From Parabacteroides sp. (GTDB taxonomy: Bacteria; Bacteroidota; Bacteroidia; Bacteroidales; Tannerellaceae): a stretch of DNA of 25,455 bases. The stretch covers positions 33,304-58,758 of the forward strand of contig DXRF01000001.1 in assembly GCA_019411205.1 (NCBI GenBank). The letters run 5' to 3'. A program made the translations under genes and the position numbers. Shown one piece after another: positions 7,757 through 13,399 of the stretch. Within the stretch, counting starts at the first letter, position 1; every line of letters starts with the position of its first letter. Below the pieces are notes generated by a model, which was not told the DNA's origin, ran no database searches, and saw nothing but the letters and a program-made list of their open reading frames with translations.

Positions 7757-8899
7757 ATGGACACTGTTCAAACTACTACTGCCAGACCGCATATTGTCTG
7801 GCTGGATGTTCTTCGTCTTGTCGCCATCCTGATGGTGATTGCCATTCATTGCACCGATCCGTTTAACGCCTCACCTGAATCGCGTGCCAATCCGGAGTTC
7901 AATTTCTGGGGATCTGTTTATGGCTCCATGCTGCGTGCCAGCGTGCCGCTTTTTGTGATGATGACCGGATTTCTTTTATTGCCGGTCAGGCAGGAAGCTT
8001 CTGCCTTTTATAAGAAACGTATTCCACGTGTGTTGTTTCCATTCCTGATCTGGTCTGTCTTGTTCGATCTGGCACCCTGGTTCATCCAGTGGGTAGGAGG
8101 CAGCCCGGAACTGGTGACGGACTTTTTTCCTTGGGAACCGAATCCTTCGGACTCGTTGGTAGAGGCATTAAAGACGATTGCTTTGATTCCTGTAACCTTT
8201 ACAGTCTATGCGACGCCAATGTGGTATATCTACGTGCTGATAGGACTTTATCTGTATATGCCGATCTTCTCCGCATGGGTGGAAAAGGCGTCGGATAAGG
8301 CGAAACGTATGTTTCTGGCGTTGTGGTTTATTTCGTTGTTTATCCCTTATCTGACGGAGTTTGTTTCACGTTACCAGTTCGGAACCTGCTCATGGAATTC
8401 ATTTGGTCTATTTTATTATTTTGCCGGTTTCAACGGCTATTTGCTGTTAGGACATTACTTAGGAAAAAGAACGGATTGGTCGCTCGGCAAGACCTTGTCG
8501 GTGACGGTTCCACTGTTTTTAGTTGGCTATTTTATTACGTTGGCCGGTTTTCGCTATATGACATCCGACCCGAATGTGAGTGAGGAGGGGATGGAGTTGT
8601 TCTTTACTTATTGTTCGCCCAACGCATTGTTGATGACGGCTGCCGTTTTCCTGTTGGTACGGAAAGTACGGATTACCTCGCCGGTTGTTTGTCGTGCCCT
8701 TGCCAATCTGACCAAGTGCGGTTTTGGCTTGTATTGCGTGCATTATTTCTTTGTCGGTCCTTCCTATATGTTCGCGCAATGGATCGGGACGCCTATTCCG
8801 GCCTTGGTTCCTGTTTCGGCTGTTCTTACCTTTATTTGTTCATGGTCATTTACTTATTTGGTGAGTAAGTTGCCGCATGCGAAATATATCATAGGCTAA
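7757..8899 (+). CDS. Acyltransferase family 3 integral membrane protein
   Basis: The 380-residue, strongly hydrophobic protein has about ten membrane segments and fits the Acyl_transf_3 (OafA/WecH-like) family, which moves acetyl or other acyl groups onto sugars at the cell envelope. Supporting features are the WLDVLRLVAILMVIAIH opening with Arg20 and the conserved His31, RASVPLFVMMTGFLL, YKKRIPRVLFPFLIWS, and MWYIYVLIGLYLYMPI. It starts 24 bases after the AraC-type regulator on the same strand. Its acceptor (O-antigen, capsule or glycan) cannot be determined, as no glycan genes flank it. The first Met is chosen because the membrane segment begins soon after it. Confidence 0.87.
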   Translation: MDTVQTTTARPHIVWLDVLRLVAILMVIAIHCTDPFNASPESRANPEFNFWGSVYGSMLRASVPLFVMMTGFLLLPVRQEASAFYKKRIPRVLFPFLIWSVLFDLAPWFIQWVGGSPELVTDFFPWEPNPSDSLVEALKTIALIPVTFTVYATPMWYIYVLIGLYLYMPIFSAWVEKASDKAKRMFLALWFISLFIPYLTEFVSRYQFGTCSWNSFGLFYYFAGFNGYLLLGHYLGKRTDWSLGKTLSVTVPLFLVGYFITLAGFRYMTSDPNVSEEGMELFFTYCSPNALLMTAAVFLLVRKVRITSPVVCRALANLTKCGFGLYCVHYFFVGPSYMFAQWIGTPIPALVPVSAVLTFICSWSFTYLVSKLPHAKYIIG

Positions 8900-8979
8900 A
8901 GTGTTTTTTTATTGTTCGGTGGTTTGTGCAAATGATGTTAAATAGATACTCAAGATGAATAACGTATCTGTTTTACCTC

Positions 8980-8987
8980 TATTTTTG
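8980..8987 (+). promoter_or_regulatory. -7 promoter element of the small-peptide gene
   Basis: TATTTTTG is a full match to TAnnTTTG and would give a leader of about 70 bases. No clear -33 TTTG is seen at the usual distance. The leader includes ATGCAA (9005-9010) facing TTGCAT (9029-9034), which can form a stem. Confidence 0.45.
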
Positions 8988-9063
8988 TGTTGTAAAACAT
9001 AATTATGCAATATTAATGCAGGTCTGTTTTGCATGAATTGTTTTAAATGAAAAGACAAAAGCT

Positions 9064-9144
9064 ATGAAGAAGTTTTTTAGAAAGTGCCTCAGATGCCTTG
9101 AAATATTAGGTGAATATGGAATGCAGAAATATGGTATGAAATAA
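9064..9144 (+). CDS. Small cationic peptide of 26 residues, unknown function
   Basis: The frame encodes MKKFFRKCLRCLEIL followed by GEYGMQKYGMK. It has seven Lys/Arg against two Glu, two Cys three residues apart (8 and 11), and an amphipathic first half. Support for a real gene is contextual: it is preceded by a TAnnTTTG match and an A-rich AAAAGACAAAAG stretch before the ATG, and its stop is 22 bases before a strong terminator. The unit is therefore complete on its own. I recognise no family. The alternative is that the transcript acts as an RNA and the frame is chance. Confidence 0.5.
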   Translation: MKKFFRKCLRCLEILGEYGMQKYGMK

Positions 9145-9166
9145 GAGGTAAATGTGTGTCTGGTAG

Positions 9167-9193
9167 GGAATGTCGGTACGGCATTCCTTTTTT
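9167..9193 (+). terminator. Terminator of the small-peptide gene
   Basis: GGAATGTCG (9167-9175) pairs with CGGCATTCC (9179-9187), nine pairs with one G-T, around a 3-base loop, followed by six T. It is a textbook intrinsic terminator. Confidence 0.88.
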
Positions 9194-9231
9194 ATTTATT
9201 GGGAATGGTGTTATCTATATAATATTAAAGT

Positions 9232-9279
9232 TTGGCGGTGAGTCCAAGCGTAGGGATAGGACAATTTTGACACCGCCAA
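9232..9279 (-). terminator. Hairpin downstream of the TolB-like gene
   Basis: TTGGCGGTG (9232-9240) and CACCGCCAA (9271-9279) form a perfect 9-bp stem around a 30-base loop just after the minus-strand stop. The minus-strand T-run after it is weak, so it may be a terminator or a 3' stabilising stem. Confidence 0.5.
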
Positions 9280-9285
9280 GAAGGC

Positions 9286-10209
9286 TCATTTGGAGGAAGG
9301 AGAGGAGAGTCGGTAACTAACGAACGCTACGCGCCTGCTGTCCGGAGCCCAGGAATTGACATTGATTGTGCCTTGTCCTCCGAATAGCTTGACTAAGGTT
9401 TTAGGCTTTCCTCCCGTAGCTGGCATAATCCTGAGCTCAACGTTCTTATTGGGAAGATGCTGCCCCGGCTCCAAGTCTCCTTTATAATAGGTGATGAAGA
9501 TGATGGATTTGCCGTCGGGAGAGATGTGGGGAAACCAGGAATTGCGGGTTTCATCGAATGTCATCTGGGTTTGTTCGGAGCCGTCTTTCTTCATTCTCCA
9601 CACTTGCATCAGACCCGTACGTACGGAATTGAACCAGATATATTCTCCGCAAGGGGAATATTCGGGGCCATCGTCCAATCCCTCTGCTGTTGTCAGACGT
9701 ATTTCTTCTCCTCCTTCAACCGGAATAACGTAAATGTCATAATTACCTTTCCGTTCGGCACAATAGGCAAGTTGCCGTCCATCCGGGCTCCATCCGTGCA
9801 GGTAGCTGGGAGCTATCGGGGTGATTAGGCGAGGTGTTCCTCCTTGCATCGGGAGGGTATAGATGCGTGATTTGCCGTCTTCTTTCGTCCCGTGGCTGAT
9901 AGCTATCTGCTTGCCGTTGGCAGCGATGACATGGTCGTTGTTGCATCGGGTGGCAAAGCCGGTGTTTATCATTTCTGGTTCACCGGGCGAATCGGGTGAG
10001 ATCTTGTACAGTTTTCCCCCGCTATTGTACACGAGCCACTGGCCGTCGGGTGTCCAGTTTGGGGCTTCGACACGATAGGGGAATTCTTTGACTACGGTGC
10101 GTCTGCCGTTTGTTACGTCCAGTACTTCCAATATACTGGTTACGCCGTTCTGTTGGGCGGAAGCAAGCGACGTGAAGGCCGCTAAGAGAATCATACAACA
10201 GGTTTTCAT
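9286..10209 (-). CDS. Periplasmic TolB-like beta-propeller (PD40 repeat) protein
   Basis: The 307-residue product opens with a cleavable signal peptide, MKTCCMILLAAFTSLASA, probably cut before Gln19. The rest is a series of WD40-like PD40 blades, each with an xSPDGxx(L/I)xF/Y-type core: NWTPDGQWLVY, GWSPDGRQLAY, EYSPCGEYIWF, HISPDGKSIIF and SWAPDSRRVAF. This fits the TolB-type propeller family, used for protein-protein contacts in the periplasm. It is shorter than TolB itself (about 430) and lacks the N-terminal TolB domain, so it should not be called tolB. It sits alone, directly downstream of an ABC-ATPase gene remnant. A near -7 sequence (TATCTTTC, minus strand at 10234-10241) lies inside that remnant's end. 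Confidence 0.8.
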   Translation of the reverse strand: MKTCCMILLAAFTSLASAQQNGVTSILEVLDVTNGRRTVVKEFPYRVEAPNWTPDGQWLVYNSGGKLYKISPDSPGEPEMINTGFATRCNNDHVIAANGKQIAISHGTKEDGKSRIYTLPMQGGTPRLITPIAPSYLHGWSPDGRQLAYCAERKGNYDIYVIPVEGGEEIRLTTAEGLDDGPEYSPCGEYIWFNSVRTGLMQVWRMKKDGSEQTQMTFDETRNSWFPHISPDGKSIIFITYYKGDLEPGQHLPNKNVELRIMPATGGKPKTLVKLFGGQGTINVNSWAPDSRRVAFVSYRLSSPSSK

Positions 10210-10247
10210 AATGATTGAGAATTAATATGCGCTGAAAGATACTAAAA

Positions 10248-10415
10248 TTAGCCGGGACAATAATAACTGTAAGGAATTAATTCTTCTTTTTCCTTGATTT
10301 CCTTTAGGTAGCATTGATCCTGGAGCAGGATGCAGTTTACTATCTTGTGCACTTCCCTGAAATTGTGGTCTGTCAAGATAATACCTCTTGTCCGGGCACT
10401 TTCGGCGATGTGCAT
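10248..10415 (-). pseudogene. C-terminal remnant of an ABC-transporter ATP-binding protein
   Basis: The minus strand encodes about 55 residues reading IAESARTRGIILTDHNFREV, then HKIVNCILLQDQ, CYLKEIKEKEELIPYSYY and a stop. This closely resembles the end of Bacteroidota ABC ATPases: the H-loop ('TDH'), then helix, the strand usually written as LL.DG, and the final KEI.DKEEL. The P-loop, signature and Walker B parts are absent: the minus-strand sequence before it soon meets a terminator hairpin (10458-10493), so about three quarters of the gene is gone. A different frame at 10222-10482 stays open but matches nothing. Confidence 0.65.
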
Positions 10416-10449
10416 ACATTTCGTAAAATGTGATGGGAATGGTATCTAT

Positions 10450-10493
10450 AAAAACAACAGGTGCGCTGTCTATACTAATCAACAGCGCACCTG
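10450..10493 (-). terminator. Terminator of the ychF-lipoprotein unit
   Basis: CAGGTGCGCTGT (10458-10469) and ACAGCGCACCTG (10482-10493) are a perfect 12-bp inverted repeat with a 12-base loop. On the minus strand it is followed by TTGTTTTTATAG. Confidence 0.88.
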
Positions 10494-10524
10494 AGAATGA
10501 AAATTATCTGTAAATAAGATGATT

Positions 10525-11937
10525 CTACCACTTATTATACAACACCACTTCGCGAGTGCTGCGTACGCTCATAGTCGGGAACCAGAGATCTTCTGTTGTC
10601 AGACCGCATTCGTCGACGGCTTGCAGGCAATATTCCAGTTTGCCGAAATCGGCATTGACATTGTTCGTCCCGAAGGTGAACTTGATTCCGCGTTCTTTGG
10701 CTTTACGGATGATGTCGAAGCTTGGAATTTTGTAGCGTGCATTGATTTCGAGTGCGATGTTATATTTTTTCAATACATCCAGGACGCGGTCGATACGCTC
10801 GTCGGTCCAGTATTTGGCATATTCTGCATTCAACTCTTTCGGCAGAAAAGTCGGGTTGGCATAGATGTCGGCCGGCTCGTTAGTAAGGATCTTGACGGTC
10901 TGGTCCACCAGGTGATCCATATATTGTTCTTTGGTAACACCGTCGTAGTGTACCTCTTCGGGGCGATATATTCTTGACAAGCGTCCTTTAGGGTCCACAA
11001 TGGTCATTCCGTCGGTAAAGAGGTAATCGAATACGCCTAAAGCCTTCTGCGAGAAGGTGGCTGTCCACTTACGGCCTTCACCTTGTACGCCGCGTAGGAA
11101 AGGCATGTCTTTTACTTCGTTGTAGTATTCGTACACTTCCTTGTCGTCGGCAAGCATACGGCCTACGCCGCCCTCGCCGGCATTGGGAGCCACGCCGTAG
11201 TTGATACCGTAGTTCATCGACATGGCGTGCGCCATCTCCTTCGTCAGGCCGCCTTTCAAATGCACGTGGTAATCTATCACGGGGAAGTTTTGCTGCTGGA
11301 AACGGATCACGGCATCGTTCTGTTCGTCTATCCGTGGCATTGTGTCTGCCTCATTGACCGCATCTTTTTTCAGACGGGTCATGTTGAGGTTACGAAAGGC
11401 TACATCACCGTTCATACCTTTTAGTGCAATAGAACCGTGGCTGAGCAGCCGTCCAGCATATTCTTTTGTACGATAGGGATGTTCGGGTTCGGTATAGCAT
11501 ACTACCACCGTATCGTTTATGGCAACCATTATGTTATGCCCGCGTACAGCAATTTCAAAGTCGAACCACTTCCCGTCTTCGGCCAGTGAACGATAGAGGT
11601 TACGTACGGATGTGAGACTGCCGCTTTTACGTGTGCCGTCGATGGCTCCGTTCCGAAATGCTATCTCATAGCCTGATTTTCCGTCGGTATGGAACAGCAA
11701 GGCCGCTTCTGCATTTTCCTCGGTGAGAGCCTGTCCGGTAAGTATGAAGTTTTCATATTCTCCTTCGGCAAACCAGGTCGATCCGGCTGTCACGGTTATT
11801 TCATTACCGTCGGCAGTCCCCATTTCGGGACTGCTGAAACGGTCTAATGGTTCTGCAACGTTGTATCGTACGCAGCCGGTAAGTCCTAAGATACTTATCA
11901 AGGCTGCTATTAATGCTGTACTGGTTTTATTAATCAT
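10525..11937 (-). CDS. Lipoprotein: DUF1080-like domain fused to a PHP-like metal-dependent hydrolase
   Basis: The 470-residue product has a lipoprotein signal with lipobox LTGC and lipidated Cys22. Residues about 50-190 resemble the DUF1080 / 3-keto-disaccharide hydrolase fold (concanavalin-like), with GKWFDFEIAVRGHNIMVAIND and GSIALKGMNGDVAFRNL as in that family. From about 218 a PHP/amidohydrolase-like barrel begins with VIDYHVHLKGG (metal-type His224 and His226) and continues to IALEINARYKIPSFDIIRKAKERGIKFTFGTNN-type features (about 390-440). The likely role is hydrolysis of a modified sugar or related compound in the periplasm or at the outer membrane, which is inferred. It begins 21 bases after ychF and probably shares its transcript. 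A perfect 12-bp terminator follows. Confidence 0.72.
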   Translation of the reverse strand: MINKTSTALIAALISILGLTGCVRYNVAEPLDRFSSPEMGTADGNEITVTAGSTWFAEGEYENFILTGQALTEENAEAALLFHTDGKSGYEIAFRNGAIDGTRKSGSLTSVRNLYRSLAEDGKWFDFEIAVRGHNIMVAINDTVVVCYTEPEHPYRTKEYAGRLLSHGSIALKGMNGDVAFRNLNMTRLKKDAVNEADTMPRIDEQNDAVIRFQQQNFPVIDYHVHLKGGLTKEMAHAMSMNYGINYGVAPNAGEGGVGRMLADDKEVYEYYNEVKDMPFLRGVQGEGRKWTATFSQKALGVFDYLFTDGMTIVDPKGRLSRIYRPEEVHYDGVTKEQYMDHLVDQTVKILTNEPADIYANPTFLPKELNAEYAKYWTDERIDRVLDVLKKYNIALEINARYKIPSFDIIRKAKERGIKFTFGTNNVNADFGKLEYCLQAVDECGLTTEDLWFPTMSVRSTREVVLYNKW

Positions 11938-11958
11938 AATGTATTTTGTTTTAGGAAA

Positions 11959-13062
11959 TTACACGTTAAAGCGGAAATGCATGATATCGCCGTCCTGAAC
12001 GATATATTCTTTTCCCTCGACACTCATCTTTCCGGCTTCTTTTACAGCAGATTCCGAGCCGTAGGAGATATAATCTTCATATTTGATGACTTCGGCACGG
12101 ATAAAGCCTTTTTCGAAGTCGGTATGGATCACACCGGCACATTGCGGAGCTTTCCAGCCTTTATGGAAAGTCCAGGCACGACATTCGTCGGGACCGGCTG
12201 TCAGGAATGTTTGCAAGTTCAAGAGCTTGTAAGCGGACTTGATCAGGCGGGCAACGCCGGATTCTTCCAAACCGATCTCCTGTAAGAACATCTGGCGTTC
12301 CTCATAGGTGTCGAATTCGGCAATTTCGCTTTCGATTTTGGCCGCTACGATCAGGATTTCAGCTCCTTCGTCTTTTACAGCTTCGCGGACAGCCTCTACA
12401 TATTTATTGCCGTTGACTGCGCTTGCTTCATCTACGTTGCAGACATACATTACCGGTTTGTCGGTCAACAGGAACAGATCGTGTGCGATTTTCTGCTCGT
12501 CTTTCGTATCGAAAGAAACGGTGCGGGCGCTTTTACCCTGTTCCAGTGCTTCCTTATATTTGCAAAGCACTTCATAAGCGATCTTTGCCTGCTTGTCACC
12601 GCCTGTCTGAGCCTGTTTCTGCACTTTGGCAATACGGCTATCGATGGTTTCCAAGTCTTTGATCTGCAGTTCGGCGTCAATGATTTCCTTGTCGCGAACC
12701 GGATCGACACGGCCGTCTACATGAACGATATTGTCATCGTCGAAACAACGCAATACGTGCAGGATTGCATCTGTTTCGCGAATATTGGCGAGGAATTTGT
12801 TTCCCAGCCCTTCCCCTTTGCTGGCACCTTTTACAAGGCCGGCGATATCTACGATTTCCACCGTAGTAGGAATAACACGTTGGGGATGTTCGATTTCTGC
12901 CAGTTTGTTCAAACGTTCGTCCGGTACGGTGATCACGCCGACATTCGGTTCGATCGTACAGAACGGGAAGTTAGCAGACTGTGCTTTTGCATTCGATAAG
13001 CAATTGAAAAGAGTGGACTTTCCTACGTTGGGAAGTCCTACGATGCCACATTGTAATGCCAT
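11959..13062 (-). CDS. ychF: Redox-regulated ribosome-binding ATPase YchF (OLA1 family)
   Basis: This universally conserved Obg-type P-loop protein prefers ATP to GTP and binds ribosomes. At 367 residues it has the usual length (about 363). The P-loop is GLPNVGKST (9-17), switch regions include DIAGLVKGASKGEGLGNKFL (72-91), and the base-recognition motif is NVDE in place of NKxD, as expected for the ATP-preferring subfamily. The C-terminal TGS domain covers about 280-365 (CRAWTFHKGWKAPQCAGVIH, then DYISYGSESAVKEAGK). A TATCTTTG -7 element on the minus strand at 13107-13114 gives a leader of about 40 bases. The unrelated PHP lipoprotein follows after 21 bases. Confidence 0.97.
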   Translation of the reverse strand: MALQCGIVGLPNVGKSTLFNCLSNAKAQSANFPFCTIEPNVGVITVPDERLNKLAEIEHPQRVIPTTVEIVDIAGLVKGASKGEGLGNKFLANIRETDAILHVLRCFDDDNIVHVDGRVDPVRDKEIIDAELQIKDLETIDSRIAKVQKQAQTGGDKQAKIAYEVLCKYKEALEQGKSARTVSFDTKDEQKIAHDLFLLTDKPVMYVCNVDEASAVNGNKYVEAVREAVKDEGAEILIVAAKIESEIAEFDTYEERQMFLQEIGLEESGVARLIKSAYKLLNLQTFLTAGPDECRAWTFHKGWKAPQCAGVIHTDFEKGFIRAEVIKYEDYISYGSESAVKEAGKMSVEGKEYIVQDGDIMHFRFNV

Positions 13063-13106
13063 TCTATTTTGTTGTTATGATTTATTCAAACTTTATTTCC
13101 AGACTG

Positions 13107-13114
13107 CAAAGATA
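13107..13114 (-). promoter_or_regulatory. -7 promoter element of ychF
   Basis: The minus strand reads TATCTTTG, a full TAnnTTTG match, followed by GCA. The same TATCTTTGCA occurs in front of mnmG. Confidence 0.55.
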
Positions 13115-13220
13115 AGGATTCTTTTGTATTTATGTTGCCGGATAGAGGCGAACCGAATATAGAAAATATTGTTTGAGTGAATAAGTGGGAGAGGATTTAA
13201 TAATCCAGTATAGTCCGAAC

Positions 13221-13276
13221 CTGCCGGATTCCCGTTGCCTGGTGTGCAGTAATACCGGATTGAGCATATCCGGCAG
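13221..13276. repeat. Inverted repeat CTGCCGGAT / ATCCGGCAG
   Basis: Perfect 9-bp arms (13221-13229 and 13268-13276) flank 38 bases that contain another CCGGATT. The right arm abuts the palindrome at 13276-13351, so in RNA the two would form adjacent stem-loops. Confidence 0.5.
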
Positions 13277-13351
13277 ATAGACAACAGCCCACGCTTGATG
13301 TTTATATATAATGTATATATACAAAAAAACGTGAGGCAATTGTTGTCTATC
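13276..13351. repeat. 76-bp imperfect palindrome downstream of polA
   Basis: GATAGACAACA (13276-13286) faces TGTTGTCTATC (13341-13351) exactly. Inside, GCC/GGC and CACG/CGTG continue the stem with bulges of three and one bases, and the centre is TATATATA-atg-TATATATA. That is 18 G-C-containing pairs plus an AT-rich core. It could be a hairpin RNA end for polA, a cruciform, or a decayed miniature element; no T-run follows the stem in either direction. Confidence 0.55.
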
Positions 13352-13399
13352 GTCCTTGCCGAATGAAAAATTGTGATTTATAAACTTTATGTGTTTTTG

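Larger units (their letters stand above)
8900..9285. other. Intergenic region with a small-peptide transcription unit
   Basis: This 386-base gap holds a -7 promoter match (8980-8987), a leader with an inverted repeat, a 26-codon frame (9064-9144), a strong terminator (9167-9193), and a second hairpin (9232-9279) at the end of the TolB-like gene. Confidence 0.6.
10210..10524. other. Intergenic region between the TolB-like gene and the PHP lipoprotein gene
   Basis: This 315-base gap contains the ABC-ATPase remnant (10248-10415) and the terminator of the upstream lipoprotein gene (10450-10493). I see nothing else in it. Confidence 0.6.
13063..13399. other. Intergenic region between polA and ychF
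   Basis: This 337-base gap carries the ychF promoter element (13107-13114), a 9-bp inverted repeat with a 38-base spacer (13221-13276) and a long imperfect palindrome (13276-13351). Open frames on the minus strand (13093-13284 and 13130-13339) run through these repeats and match nothing. Confidence 0.55.

Noticed and set aside
8020..8035. A second parS-like sequence around CACGTG in the acyltransferase gene
   Set aside because: Only 10 of 16 positions match and the right half-site is lost, so it is probably coding sequence.
10222..10482. 86-codon minus-strand frame upstream of the TolB-like gene
   Set aside because: It matches nothing, and another frame of the same DNA clearly encodes the end of an ABC ATPase.
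13093..13339. Two overlapping minus-strand frames between polA and ychF
   Set aside because: They pass through the palindrome and the inverted repeat, start in AT-rich repeat DNA and have no recognisable domain.
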